Below, in pieces: positions 1 through 13,300 of a stretch of DNA of 64,000 nucleotides (positions within the stretch are counted from its first letter, which is position 1; each line of letters begins with the position of its first letter). The DNA comes from Trichaptum fuscoviolaceum (lineage: Eukaryota > Basidiomycota > Agaricomycetes > Hymenochaetales > Trichaptaceae), in the NCBI GenBank assembly GCA_910574455.1, contig CAJSYZ010000005.1, positions 6,758,001-6,822,000 of the forward strand, written 5' to 3'. The notes beneath the pieces were generated by a model. The model was not told the DNA's origin and did no database searches. It was given only the letters and a program-made list of their open reading frames with translations. Both the position numbers and the translations under genes were made by a program.

Positions 1-2668
1 TTGATTACCAGACAGCCGCCACTGTACGGCTAACTGTCAGAGTGAATCGACGATGAAACGAAAGTCAGTTTCCTGAATATGCAAGGGGTTTTTGGTCCGT
101 GCGGTGATCATCGTGAACCTTCTGCCTACCGAGCGTAAATGAAATCAAGGTTAAGAGTCGCTTATGGCTAGCGACATGATTCTCAATCCATAAAGTTTAT
201 CGAAGCTCTGAGAACCTTGCCAGGTATCGCCCACAGAGAATCACAAATCTGCGACCTCTTTATGGTGCTGAGATCAAGAAACAGTTACGGTGAAGGAGAA
301 ATCCCAAGAGAACAATATCGACGGAGGAGAGCTTCAGAAAATCCACTAATTTCCAAAATGCAAGGCTTTCTCTCCGGAAACCGGACTTACTAATTGCAGA
401 GCGTCGGCGGTCGGACCAGGAACTAAAAGCGAGTCGCTCAGAGTCGACCAAAAGTCGCAGAAACGTAAGAAAGACATTGTATTGTAATTAACGTACGCTA
501 TGATGGAACATATTTCTCGTATCGTCGTCGGAGATTGTGAGTCGATACACTTTTCTGATCTTCGCCCGATATAGAACATATAGTACACTGTTACCCCGGT
601 CTATCAACTCAATTGACTCTATTGAGTCATAGCGTAGCCATACATGGACTAGTGTTAAATATGGTCTCGAAATCTCGGAAGCTAATCTATTTAGGAAAGA
701 TGCATCACCCTGGCATCCGATCCGGTCTGCTTGTTTTCAAATTCAGGGCAGCGTTTTAAACCTCAGGCCGCCGAGTGTCGGCGGATTCGGCAGCTACTGA
801 CAATGTCTGGACCTTTTCGCACTTTGCAGGGCTTGAGGTGCATTTAGACATATGTAGATGTAATTTGAATAGCAAACATCTTGAGTTGAGGTCGAATGAT
901 TATTCTATTCTGCCCTTCGAGTGCCGCGTTATCCATCACTTGTGCTTTTAACTCCGGAGCACGCTGCAAAGAAGTCGAAAGAAGAAAGCATCCGCATATT
1001 CTCTTGTGCCACGAAGGCTCTGTTTTGAGACGTCAGAATGATGAACGAAAGGAGTGTAACATTTGGAAGGATTGGGCGCGCCAAGTACTCGGAAGACGGT
1101 CCGATTAATTTTCATCTCTTGAACAGAAAAAGCAAGACAAATCTAGTTTTTTCGATGTGGCAAGCTCTGCTTTCGATCACGTTCGAGCACCTGAACCTGA
1201 TGGCTGGAACCGGCGGCTTCAAGTTAACGCTAGCATGTTCCTAAACGTACCGAGACAGACCACGGGCGTAGTCTAAACACCACCGGGCAGGTACGTCGTT
1301 TGGGATGGGAAATTTAGTGTGGCACCGACAGGGTCGGGCGATGCGCTTTTCTTTCCCCTCTTCGTGTCGGTCGGTGCGTGTGCCTTTTATTCTGGACATC
1401 TACCCGATGAAGGGACGAGGACGTGAAATGAGAGCAATGTTTTGCTGGTGCGTGTATACATATATCCGAGGTGATTGGTTTACAAACGGTGTCTCGGAAA
1501 CCAAAGGCGGATTTTTGATTTGATGATGGATATGATATATGGGTGTGATAGGCTGCGCAGCGTATGATGTATGGAATGGAACTAATCGATGCATAACTCG
1601 TACTATGTGCGTCTAACTGGTATATAGGACACCTACGACGCATTCTCATTGCTTCCGAGGACTTGTGCGGATGAAACACGACTGAGTCACGCTCGCACAG
1701 GCTGTTAGAACGGAGAGTTAGCAACGCCGCTTTAAGTACCAGCTTGTTTAGATAGTTATACTACTACTACCAGGGGTAATTGGCATCGTGGGCGCCAGTT
1801 TAGTCCTTCTTTTTGTCTTCTTGTGGTTGGACGACTGTGCATGGTAACGAAGTGCTTGCCGCTGTCTGACTCTGGTTTGGGCGTTCTGGCACTGGAGAAT
1901 CGTTTGCAAAATGTGCAAAGTTCGGCGGAGTGCGAATGCATGTTGCGCAAAATACAATATATCAGTGACTTTCCCGCATCCGGGATGAAGCTTCGCCACA
2001 GAAACGTAAAATTGACTAAAATGAATTTAAAGGGATATTTTAACCCCTGGGCCGGATGCCCTTTGTCCGCCGACGATGGAGCGAATAGAGTTGAAAAAGA
2101 CAACGGCATCTGAGATTCCGGTCTTGAGATGTGAGATCTAAACGTGGGTACTTCCCGATCCGGACTGAGTTTAGGAACTGTAAATGCCGGATATATGCCA
2201 AATTTGTGACAGGGACCATTGGTTTCCCTTTATATCGATAATACACATTTCCCTTTTAATTTCTCCCCTCTCTTGCGCCCACTCCCTCCCCCCGGTTATC
2301 CCTCTTCCTTTCCTTTCTTCCTTCTTACCACCATCTTCTGCGCATCCGTCCCCGCTGTCGGCTTCGGCGTCGACAAAGCGTACTCGTTGTGCATCGTCCA
2401 GCTCCGAGCTGTTGCTGACGTTTGCCGTCCAACTGAAGTAGCAAACGTCTCGGACTGTCGCAGTCCGCCCACCTGTAGCCCCTCCCGCTTTATTAGCCTG
2501 GATTTTGCCCGCAATTAAACGTTAAACATTCCGCAACACAGCAAATAGCTTACCGTACAAGTCTACGTCAGCCAGCAAACGAACTCGACCCGATTAGAAT
2601 TCGTCGGCTCGTTTCCCTTTAAGACGTCCACTTCCATTGTCGCCAACACCAACAAGACCTGCAGCAAC
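1..2668. other. Non-coding leader upstream of the WOPR gene
   Basis: I see no recognisable gene here. Short open frames occur on both strands but none resembles a known family or joins into a longer spliced frame. A pyrimidine-rich stretch (about 2265-2480, many CCCTC/CTTCC runs) lies just upstream of the WOPR start at 2669 and is compatible with a promoter or 5' UTR. That role is inferred from position and composition only. Confidence 0.5.
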
Positions 2669-4917
2669 ATGTTTCAAGACGGCTCGGCTCCTGTCTTCCG
2701 CGCAAATGCGTCCGCGATGCAGCACCCGACGCTTTCCAGGGTACGCATCGGCTCGACGAGGGACGCGCTTCAGATTTTCTATGCTGTCGCACGTGGTAAC
2801 CTCCCGATGACTCACCGTCGTCTCGACGCGGAGGAGCGACGCGCGATCGTCACTGGAAACGTCTACGTCTGGGAGGAGCGTGGTGCAAACTCGGAGGCAA
2901 CTGGTTTGGGCATCGAACGCTGGTGAGTGTCTTGGGCGTGCTCGTTGACTTCGTTCGGAGGCTCCCGCTCCCGCTGTCATCGACGTGATACTATCGGTGT
3001 TCTTATGTGCTTGTATGGATAGGACGGACGGGATGCGATGGAGTCCAAGCCGGGTCCGCGATGTATGTGCAAGGACTATTTTCTGTTTGTTACCGTGGTA
3101 TTGATTTCCTGTTTATATAGGATTTTCTTTTTTACCACCAGAAGGATATGGATCCAGAGGAGGCTGCAGAACTCCCTCCTACGCGGTGGGCACGTACAGT
3201 GAAGTAAGTCATGTTTCCAACGATGCGTGTGGTGCCCTTTTGAGAACGCCAACATTCTGGTTATTGCTTGAATTCTGCGCATATTTCGTGCAAGCATTTA
3301 TGCTTTGGCCTTGACTGACAATATTTTCATCGTAGGCCACGAGCTTCCACTACGGAGGGGTCACCGGTCGAATCACCAACGAATCCCGTCGACGCAGCGC
3401 AACGCCCGCTTAATGATCCCATGCGACTCATTAAACAGACGTACAGCGTCATCGTAAACCTTCCACGCGATAGGCCCAGACAAATCTTGCGTAAATGGCA
3501 TCTCAGTACGTTGTCTTACTTTCACCTTTAAAGTAGGACTTAATTAACGACATTTATGACAGCCGCTTACTTCACGCAGGCTACAGTAAATGAGCTACGG
3601 AAAGTGGATGAGGTACTTCCATCAACCATGTCCGCAGTTCCTGATGGATGGTTCCGCAGCGCGCGCAGTGGGAAGCAAAGGCAGGGCGCCAGGGCAAACA
3701 GACCTATTCAGTTTGCGAACAGCTTTGGACCGGATACTGCGGATTCGCCGTTGACGATGGACAAGGAGGATAATCAGATGCAGGGCATTGCGGGGCCATC
3801 TGGATTGAGTCCGTCGACTCAATTTGGACCGGGACTACACTATGACATTCAGCCCTTGGAACAGCAGCAAAACTATTCTACGCAAGGGGCACCTCAGTAC
3901 TCCCCATTTAGAGGTCAGGAGACATATGAGATGCGCTCGAGTCAGCCTCCTCCACCGCCGTACAACGTTGGACCGTTCGCCCAACCACTGACGCACCTGT
4001 CATTGCCCCCGCCGCCAGCATTGCCATCGTACAAACCGACTTCGCCGTTGAAGTCACATGCTCCAGGCTCTGACAGCATGAGAGAACGTCATATGGAACT
4101 TGATGAGGCACGTGGAAGGCAAGGCGAATATCAACTACAGCAACAGTATCGGCAGGAAGAACGGCAAACCGTTCATGCTCAAGATGATAGATCTATTACA
4201 ATTGTCGCGCCCATGGCGTACGAACGCACACCCGCACGTCCGCTTCCGTCAATAGCAACATTAACATCATCCCCGACGCGTGGGCATCCGTACGCAAACG
4301 GTCTTCCTTCGAGAACACAAAATCTGGTATCAGGGTCGGGGCAACCGGGCAAACCGAGCGAGTACTATGAGCCGCCAAATACAGTTAAGACGATTCCAGT
4401 CAGTGTGTCGCCTTCGTTTGGGGCTGGCCTCCGAGCAGGGAACGAGCCTGGATCTATTGTGGCGAGTGGCGGAGTATACCGAATTCCCCATACTCACTCC
4501 CGCCACCGGAGCAGTCCCCTCCAACTTGCACCTCACCATCTGCCACTTCCGCCTAGTCCACCTGCGCCGATGTCGCACTTGGGTGCAGGCGACTTTGAGC
4601 CTTCCGCATCTGACAGGACCTCCGTGCCCAGATCCAATTTTGCCTCCGTTTCTCCGTCTGCCTCGACTTCCGCTTCCGCGTCTTCTGTGCCTACAATCAC
4701 GGTGGCCCCCTCTGCAAGCCGTTTAATGGATCTGTCACAGCTCGAAGTCGATGCGAGCGTGAATGCGGGCGTCACGAGGGTAAAAGAGCGTGTGCTTGTA
4801 CCGCTGGGAGATCTGCGGACTGCTGTCTATCGCAGGAGAGACCCGACGGACGATGCGCTGCTGAGGCGGTTTAAGGGGTTGAGAACGACTCCACCCGCGA
4901 ATATAATGGAGGAGTAG
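2669..4917 (+). CDS. Gti1/Pac2 (WOPR-domain) transcription factor
   Basis: Five exons read 2669-2922, 3023-3062, 3121-3203, 3336-3505 and 3563-4917. They join in frame to 633 aa with normal GT..AG borders. The N-terminal half carries both WOPR boxes. The first has RDALQIFYAVARG, RRLDAEERRAIVTGNVYVWEE, GIERWTDGMRWSPSR and FLFYHQK. The second has LIKQTYSVIV, WHLTAYF and VPDGWF. The family (Wor1, Ryp1, Gti1, Pac2) are nuclear DNA-binding regulators of morphology and development. The C-terminal ~400 aa is low-complexity, rich in Pro, Gln and Ser, as in transactivation tails of the family. The residues between the boxes (about 120-150) form a short Pro/Thr linker. The start is the first ATG, and the exon phases close exactly. 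Which WOPR subgroup it belongs to cannot be decided by eye. Confidence 0.93.
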
Positions 4918-6061
4918 ATGGAATTTCTATGGCAGTACCCGAAGGATTTTTTTCTGAGAAACTCATTCGCTTCCAGTTTTCAACAGGATATTGCCCTACC
5001 TACCTATCCGTACGTTCGCTTATTGCACGACTCTGCACGACCGAACCTACCTCTTCTCGAAGAGTTTTGGAGGTTACCATACGGCCCTTGAAACTCATGC
5101 AGCCTGGTTTGCTCATTCCCATTTTCGCATGCTTCCTTTCACGTCGACGCATCTCTATGCTACGCAACTCTCGACTCCGATGTCCATACGATACCATGTC
5201 ACACTCCCCCAGTCATACCTCGCCTCCATAACGACCACGTCATCCCACACCTACCTTTTGTTTAACAAAATTTGATTTATTTTTGTCTCACCTGGACATT
5301 TATCTTCCCTTTTTCATGTATTACCTTAGTTTATGGATCATTCACACTCATAGATACACTGCCTCCTTTTCCCTCACACCATCATCAATCATGACGCACA
5401 TGCACGCACCCTACACATCCATCCATCCCCTACGCATATATCAATCCGTTCGATTTTTATGCAGATGTTTCTAGCCTCGCCATTGTTCGCCATACATCTA
5501 CATTATGTGTATGTATTTCTGGAATGACGATACCTTCAGATTTGTGCCTCTTGTCTTCAATAATGCTCAATTCATTGCGTCCATATCAGAACACCGATAA
5601 TGCACATAGCAGATTCTCTCAATCTCGACCGGCCTAGAATTTTTTCATTGCTTTATCGCCTCAGCAATCTGTACATCTGCTACCTTTGCTTCCGCGGAGC
5701 GATTGCCATGAACACCCCATATCTCTATCTCGGGCCTAACGACTCAATTTCACAGGTTAATGTTGTTGTTTTCCCGAAGAGGGAACGAAGCATACGAGAC
5801 ATCATCAATCACACGCAAGTTTTTCTGTGCTTTCCCCTTCCCCCCTTTCCTCCTCAACTCACCCATGTATTTCACATGTGCGTCTCATCTTCACTCGTGG
5901 AATCCATTTGCCACTAATTGGTGCTTTTTGCGTCCTAATCCACAGTTGTTTGCACGTTTGACATCCGGATCGGAGTCCGACAATTGTCAGAACTGGGCTC
6001 CAGATATTTGCACAAGTTGCCAAAAGGGCGCCTCAGGTTGCCAGTGGTCGTCGGCGCCGAG
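4918..6061. other. Intergenic region 3' of the WOPR gene
   Basis: AT-richer sequence with several short open frames but no recognisable coding signal. The first few hundred bases probably contain the WOPR 3' UTR and polyadenylation site. The last part is the target sequence into which the inverted-repeat element at 6073 inserted. Confidence 0.5.
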
Positions 6062-6072
6062 GTCCCCGTCTC

Positions 6073-6324
6073 ATCCTCCTTCCCAGGGTATCCCTGGCCC
6101 CTCCAGACCTCACGCCACATGTAATTACTAAATTAGTTTATAGAACAAATAAACCAAACTTTGAAACTACAATGAACCAAATAAACTTACGGGGCCAGGG
6201 ATACCCTGGCAAAGTTTTCTTTGTAAGCATGCCCGCTCACCACGCGGAGAATGCCGTGTGATGCGCGACATACCTCCCAAATAAGTATGAGGCCGCCGTC
6301 GGGCAATGGCAGCCTCAAAAACAT
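6073..6324 (+). repeat. Left terminal inverted repeat of the 763-bp element
   Basis: Begins ATCCTCCTTCCCAGGG and matches the reverse complement of 6584-6835. The short open frame on the minus strand here (about 6187-6429) is duplicated almost unchanged on the plus strand of the other arm (6512-6721). That is a by-product of the repeat, not evidence of a gene. Confidence 0.9.
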
Positions 6325-6583
6325 AGCAAATGGGCACTCCAAAGTCTGGATCTTCGTTAATCTGATGGTATTATAGCATACAAATTTATTATAAGCTGTT
6401 AAACTCTTACAATTAGAGATAAATAACACATTGCTGCAGTGAGACAGTGCATACTAGTACAGTGTATGCTCTTGGAAACATTTTATTGTCCTTCTTGAGC
6501 GCAATTGTTCTGTGAGAATGATTTTTATATCTCTTCTCCTTGTGATAACTAAGCTTTTAATGAGAGATGATGAATGCAATTTC

Positions 6584-6835
6584 ATGTTTTTGAGGCTGCC
6601 ATTGCCCGACGGCGGCCTCATACCTATTTGGGAGGTATGTCGCGCATCACACGGCATTCTCCGCGTGGTGAGCGGGCATGCTTACAAAGAAAACTTTGCC
6701 AGGGTATCCCTGGCCCCGTAAGTTTATTTGGTTCATTGTAGTTTCAAAGTTTGGTTTATTTGTTCTATAAACTAATTTAGTAATTACATGTGGCGTGAGG
6801 TCTGGAGGGGCCAGGGATACCCTGGGAAGGAGGAT
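6584..6835 (-). repeat. Right terminal inverted repeat of the 763-bp element
   Basis: Reverse complement of 6073-6324, ending GGGAAGGAGGAT. It is followed directly by the right copy of the 11-bp direct repeat. Confidence 0.9.
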
Positions 6836-6846
6836 GTCCCCGTCTC

Positions 6847-9718
6847 TGATCCCAGGGCCTGTCTGTCAGCCTAGGGCGCAGTTGCGCCAGTCGACGCGAG
6901 CCACACATTTCGGGACACAATGACTCGGAGCGGTCTGGACCCTCCATTCCAGCACATATGAACATTGCCACATCATCGGGGACTGCGATCGGAGACTTTT
7001 CTCTTTACCGCCACAAACCGCTTTGACTGCATATTACGCTGGCTATAGCTCAGGCTGTGGTCTATTGTTTATCCTAGCCATCGGAAGCAAACGGGGTTGG
7101 ATACGGCGTGTGCGGGTAGCCTTTCTCGTCGGTGTGCTAATTCAGATGCTGCAGACACTTCGAGTACTGAACTTGAAGGGGAAATCGGCTGACGGGATGT
7201 GTGTGTATGTATTATTTAGAGCTTGCGTCACGGAGTAAGTCCTGTGTGAGTACAAGTACCTGTGTGATTGACGGCGCACTCCGTAGTTCTCGAGAGGTGT
7301 ATGCATGCAAATTAGGTACGTTTCACGTACTATCGCCTCGTAATAATTTAATTTTGACGGGTCGATGGATGTAGCCACCGGAGATCTTGTTCTCAAATCT
7401 CACACGCTCATCGCGGTTACTGCCAGATACCCCTCTACCACTGGCAGTGGCTGAGCGCCGGAAAGAAAACAGTGAGTCACTTCTCGGCAACGCGCTCTGA
7501 TTTTTGCGATCGGAACCATACTAATAGGGCGCCGGTAGCTTGCCTCTTCAGTAAAGAGTATGGATCGCTCTCCACCGCCGACGAGCAGGAATCTAGCGCT
7601 CGAGAGTGTTTAAATCGAGATCTAGCCCTGCGACTAGAAGTTCGAAGTGTGTCGTCTGCGCAAAATCTGTGCCGACTCGGAGCTTCACGGTACACTGGCA
7701 GTATCTAGATCTTCTTCTTCAACACTTTTTACGCTTCTCATAGTCACGGAAGGGGCATTCAAATCTATCTCAGACTGAAGTGAAAGGGGAACTCTATGAA
7801 ACATGTGTGTATGTGTATATAATGCATATCCCGGTGTCCCCTCTTGCTTTCAGAAATTATGAGTGTCTATCGGATCTCGGACTTCCTCGACTGCCAGACC
7901 TGCCGCTAAATTTACGAATGCTTATTCTTTTTCTGTTCATAAAAGTTATCAATGTAGTTAATTATCTCAACCGACCCTGTCATTTTCCTTGTCTGTTGCT
8001 TTCAGGAAAGCTAAAGCCAAACTGCTGGACATTCATGGTCCAGCACTGAGCAGTGAGCAGTGCAAGTTGAGCTTCCCGATTTGACGAGATATCGGAATCT
8101 GAATTGATCGACGGTGCCTGAAAAGGAAGGAGAATTGTTTCCGGAGTGGAAACAAATCGTCCGACAGCTTCCTACTTCAAAGACTATCATGATGTACGTG
8201 CCACGCGTGGATATGTGAGGCGGAACTGTTTCTGAGATAGATGAGGCGTAGGGCCTGAGCTCTATGGAATATAAGACATTATTCGGTTGAGTAAACACAA
8301 GAGTAATTCCGACAAAAGGGACAAAGCTGATTGTGGTTTTGGTTCAACGCTGTGATCGTCAGTTGCGACACTTAATGTATACCATACACGTTAATTATAG
8401 ACAGAGAGTTCAAAGTCAGTGGGTTTTATCAATCCGGTTCACACAGGAGATCATCTGTGAGACACATTCTTACATTGTACGGCCCGATACCACCACGGCG
8501 GAGAGAAAGCATGGAGCCAGAACGGCCGCAGCAGTGAACTTAAAACTACTAGTAAAGTACTTACCGACAGAGGAGCGAAAGTGGAAAAGAAACTAAGTAC
8601 TAAAATTACCTCATCGTAACGGCGAGATGTTAACAATCTAGTGTTTCACTGGAGAGCGCCGTCTCATTCATGGTGTCGTAATCATGTTGCCACGCAGTGG
8701 AAGACAGTGCTTTCATTTCGAGAGGCCAACCCATTGATTCCGGGAAAGTGAACCCTTTTTCAAGGCGTTTACAGTCTTATCGTGTAGGCAAGCAAGCTTC
8801 GTCAGTAGAGTCATATCGAGCTTGATCTTAGCTACATACTATGTCTTCCAGAATTATCTGTGGGATCTGTATGTTCGGCTGAGATGAGCTGATTGGGTAC
8901 CCAGCCACTTTTGTACGTCAGGGACAATGAAAAGAATTGGAGCTATGTATCGAAGGTTTCACTCATTAGCATTGAAGTTGTTGAGGAAGGGATTCAATTA
9001 AAAGTTAGGTTGTTGTTCTGAAAGACACCAGTGACGTACGTTCAGAATCAGATCCCATAGCTGTGTCACGAGAGACATTGCAGGGTCTGTGTTTGGATGG
9101 CAGGTGGATGGGCAGGAGATGACGGTTCAATGGCGGAGAAAGGCACTACTCGAAAACGACTAATCCAGTCGATGACGAGAAGCCCAGAATGGCTGTTCGC
9201 CAAGAGAAATTCAAAAGCGGTGGTTCAAGTTGCGGATTCCCCACAAGCGTTTGCGGCCGCTCCGGCTGTCAGTACCCAGAGTACTGAAGACTTCGGCGTT
9301 TGCTCGTCAAATATTTCTCTACGGCGGAAAAGCAAGGAGGCTTTATTCTATAATCTTCAGATTCGACATAATGAGCTCTGCAAAATATAACGCACCCGAT
9401 TTACTACACATTGCATCATTCCGTCATTTCCGTTTGGTGATATCTAAACTTGACTACCCGTCAACGAATCGCGAAGATTCCTAATGGTCAGATATTGAGC
9501 GGCTATGTTGTCCATCTCATCTTCTGCTAGTCTCGTCAGACCAGGGCACATATCAGGATAATTTCACTTAAATGCTAGCTTATGTGTATGTAGTCAAGCA
9601 TAGCCTGAGGCACGATACCATCTTCTGCAAACTCCAGAGTCGAGATGTGGAGGAAAAAAAACTTAATTTCGGCGCTTACAGAAACTTGAAGGCTTATTTG
9701 CACGTATTTATACTACAG
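6847..9718. other. Gene-free stretch between two repeats
   Basis: No open frame here looks like a known protein, and none can be extended by plausible introns. A small palindromic CCACTGGCAGTGG at about 7429 resembles the CACTGGCA motif that is abundant in the Plavaka island further right. It may be a relic of such an element. Confidence 0.4.
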
Positions 9719-10110
9719 CATCAGGGAAACTACTTTCTGCTGAAAGTGACTTAAGCGTTACTTAAACGTCCTGAGTGACTTGAAGTCTGAATAAGGCAAA
9801 CCGCACTTATTCATGCATGTCCTCCCATTATTCAGGACCAGTTGGCTGAAATAAGGGCGAGTTGGCTGAATCAGTGCTCTAAGTGTTTCAGGCAATCTGT
9901 ACCCCAGTGCTCCAGTGCTTCAGTGCTTCATCCTTTAATTACAGCAGGAGACAAGTGTTGTAAGACAAACTGCAGTGCTCAAGAGTTCAAGTGCATAAGA
10001 ACGATCCAAGTATTTCATTGCATAGAAGTAATATAAGACAACGGTAAGTAGCTATCAGTGCCTCAGCGTTCAAGTACATCAGTCATTTACACAAGACTAA
10101 GCATAGCAGT
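9719..10110 (+). repeat. Dispersed repeat arm with CAGTGCTT motifs
   Basis: Starts CATCAGGGAAACTACTTTC and continues into a stretch with repeated CAGTGCTC/CAGTGCTTCAGTG units. The first 23 bases equal the reverse complement of 29910-29932. The arm also resembles 30343-30600 in the same orientation. It therefore belongs to the same family as the arms that bracket the coatomer fragment near 30 kb. I could not find its partner arm to the left. Confidence 0.65.
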
Positions 10111-10312
10111 CACTATCATGGAACCCGCCACGACACGATTCTGAACCACTGCCACGGGCAGTGGCAGGCCCATTTCGCTACCGTGCCTTCAATTCTGCAT
10201 GTTCTTTGGCGTGCCAGTAGAAACGAAGGCTGCTCTGCGAGTCGATGGTAATAAGTTATTGAGCGCACGGACAGAGACGAAACGAAGAGGCTCACCAGTG
10301 AACGATTTGCCC

Positions 10313-13300
10313 TTAGAAGTCTACGCAGTCCGTGGCCGAATCCCATTTTGAAGCGTCGTCCTCCTCATTATCGCCATCTCCGCCTGGATCCTTCTCCGCG
10401 CCCTCGTCCGCGCCCTCGTCCTCGTCCTCGTCCGCGCCCGCGCCCTCGTCCGCGCCCTCGTCCTCGTCCTCGTCCGCGCCCGCGCCCTCGTCCGCGCCCT
10501 CGTCCTCGTCCGCGCCCTCGTCCTCGTCCGCGCCCTCGTCCTCGTCCGCGCCCTCGTCCTCGTCCGCGCCCTCGTCCTCGTCCGCGCCCTCGTCCTCGCC
10601 CTCGCCCTCAATCTTGTCAGCGCCCTCGTACCCGCTCTCACTCAGGTTGTCATCTCCTTTAGCATCGGCATCCTCGTCCTCTGCATCACCTTCAACATCG
10701 CTTCTATGCTCAGCTCCTTCACGCTCGTCGCCCTTATCATCGCTCCCGTCTTCCCAATTACCAGCGCCTTCGTCATACGCTTTCTCGCAGGTCGAATCTG
10801 CATCTACGATGTCAAAGTACAAGGAAAAGTCCCTGCCAGTGATACCCGATCCAACAAGTTCGGTGTTCTTTCTCGTATCGATATCTGTACTGGCATCGTA
10901 AGCTAGGAGGCGGGATCGAACCTTTTCCCAGTTTGATTCAGTGAAGAAAGAGGGATTCGACAACAAGTTAACATAGTCGTCCGTATGAGGCTGCCACAGA
11001 GCGCTAGTGAAATACCACTCAGCGCCGCCAAGTTCTTCTTTGATATTTTGCAACCGAGCCACCTGTTTATCAATGGCAACCTTGACCTATCCATGAGAAG
11101 ATCAGCGAATAAGGACAATATAAGTACTGAAAAAAATAGATACCGCTGTTGCCGCAAGGGCGAGGGCACCGATAGGCTTTCCTATGGTGTTTCTGTCCAG
11201 TTTTTATGCCGACCCATGGCCAATACAATGTGTACGGACAACACTGAGACCACAAGGTCAGAGCAGAACAGTCCTTGCTTCTGTACATTTAGGGTCAATA
11301 CATGGACACAAAATGCGACAATAAATACTCTTTTACTTACCCTCTCCATACTATACCAGCTTTCCCATAGAAACGGTTCGGCTTTCTTCTTATCAACTAG
11401 CGTCTGCAACGTCTTCACAATTGCTTCGTTTTGCATTGACTTTGATTGTTCGCTGCTGATAAAACTCGCAACTGAATGCTCAGCTTTCTCAAACAGTTTC
11501 TTGCGCCAGCTATCAGAGCATCTCTGGGCCGCCTGAAATACAAGGATTGCATCTCAATCTGGTAAAGGTAACTTGAAGATAACTAAGAATGACTCAACTA
11601 GAGAACAGATGTCGGCGAACTGTGTTTCGTAACTTAGTTCCACAGAATCAAACACTTTCCCCCACAGTGTGCTGATGAACTCATTGTCCGGGTTTTGCCA
11701 TGGCGTGATGGACTTTCCCACTGCGCGAAATAGTGAAGGTAATAAAATATGAGTCCAACCGGCCTGAGTACCGGGAGGGAGACACTGGTTCGTCGCCCTT
11801 TTTCTGCCTGGCACGCGAGATCCTTCCTTTCCTTCATTTCGGCCCTTGTCCTCCAGCCCCACTGATGTCTGCATATAAGTGAATCAGCAAAAATATGTCA
11901 TAGAAATGAATTTGATTCGACACACTGAGCTAGTAGTCCGAGAGACTTTGCGATGACCAGGATAAGCCCCAGTCACTAACACTTCGGGTCCGGGAGTGCA
12001 GGATACTCTCGTCATTGCAAGCGACTGTGTTCGGGGTGCTAACGGCATCTTTCGACCACCGGTCTAATAAGAATAGTGAGTGAATGCTCATATTCAGAGT
12101 GTATCAATCGACCCACACTTGCTTCATTATCAGCCACCAGCGACTGCCTCTTGCGATGTGAGGTAGCGGATCCAATCTCAGACTGCAACACGTCAGAAAG
12201 CTGTTATCCATGGCAAGTGAGCAGCTCGAAAGGAAGCAATTACCGTCGTGTCGGCCACAGGCCGATAAGGAGTGTCAGAGGGTTTCCTCTTCTTACTCAA
12301 ATCCTTTTCGCCCGGTCAGAAACGAACTTAAAATGCCGGCTACCAAAGAATTGACACTTACTGTGGCACCGACCTGTGTGTCCATGCCAGTCAACAATGA
12401 CTTCTTGACCTTGACACTCTTACTAGCCTATTGAGATGGTGTAAAGTAAGTAAACATAAACATGAAGGAATCCATTACACGTGAAGGTGGAAGAATTACC
12501 ACATCAACCTGGGAGTCGATGTCCGGTGGCGACTTTCTCTTTCTGTTTTTTGTGACTATGATGTCCTATTTATAGGCACAAATTAGTGATCAACCCGATG
12601 TGAGGAAGGGAACGAACAGTTGCTACAGCGGAAGTGAGCCTACGGTGCATCGACGCCCACACATACCTGTATACGGGGTTCCAAGGCTAGTGAATGCACC
12701 TTACAACCATAAATCAGGGGGAAACGAGAGAAACTGGATTAAGATGGGACTTACCGGTGCGCTGAGCTGCGAATTGGCAGTTCTCTTGTTTGCATCCTGT
12801 CCAAAGATCAATTCAGCAAGCAATGAAGGAAGGATGTAGCATGAGGATCACTGTGCTTCACTGTCTGGCACTCACCTGTCCACCTGGTTTTGTCTCGTTG
12901 TTCTTATCCTCAAGTACGGAAAGGGATTGGTTAGTAGATTGGAAAAGGTAGGAATGATATGACGTCGCTTACCGTTGAAACCTGCGACCCGGAGAGAGTG
13001 TCGCGCAGCAACTTCCTTTTCTTTGAGTTCAAGTTGCTGCTACCTCCATCCTGTTCATTACACGACAGTTGGCAGAAAAATAATAACGAAGGGATATGAT
13101 CAAACGGTCATGGGGTAACTGACGTGAATCGAACAGTAATAAGTCACACTCACACTAGCTTGAGCCGGCCTTGTCAGCCTCCTCGGATCGCTTTCGCCCT
13201 ACAAGCAAGGTATTCAGACTGCATCTGCCATTCTAATGTTCCGTCAACTCACAATATTTGTGTCCGAATCGACAAAATGTGCTGTCTGTTGCACGCTGAT

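Larger units (their letters stand above)
6073..6835. mobile_element. Non-autonomous TIR transposon (Mutator-like MITE candidate)
   Basis: The element is 763 bp. Its arms 6073-6324 and 6584-6835 are reverse complements over 252 bp, with only one mismatch seen (in the AATAAGTATGAG / AATAGGTATGAG segment). A 259-bp AT-rich centre has no coding capacity. The 11-bp sequence GTCCCCGTCTC occurs directly on both flanks (6062-6072 and 6836-6846), which looks like a target-site duplication. Very long TIRs with a 9-11 bp duplication are typical of Mutator-like elements, so I favour a MULE-derived MITE, but no transposase is present to prove it. Near-identity of the arms indicates a recent insertion. Each arm also carries a near-palindrome CCAGGGATACCCTGG in both orientations about 110 bp apart. 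Confidence 0.88.

Noticed and set aside
6187..6721. Two near-identical short proteins on opposite strands
   Set aside because: They arise from the two arms of the inverted-repeat transposon and have no family resemblance.
10395..10612. Regular repeats that could suggest a CRISPR array
   Set aside because: Units are directly adjacent without unique spacers, in a fungal coding sequence; it is a minisatellite.
10332..10901. Plus-strand open frames of Ser/Ala/Pro and Arg/Pro repeats
   Set aside because: They are antisense readings of the minisatellite that encodes the acidic tail on the minus strand; all frames of such a repeat stay open.
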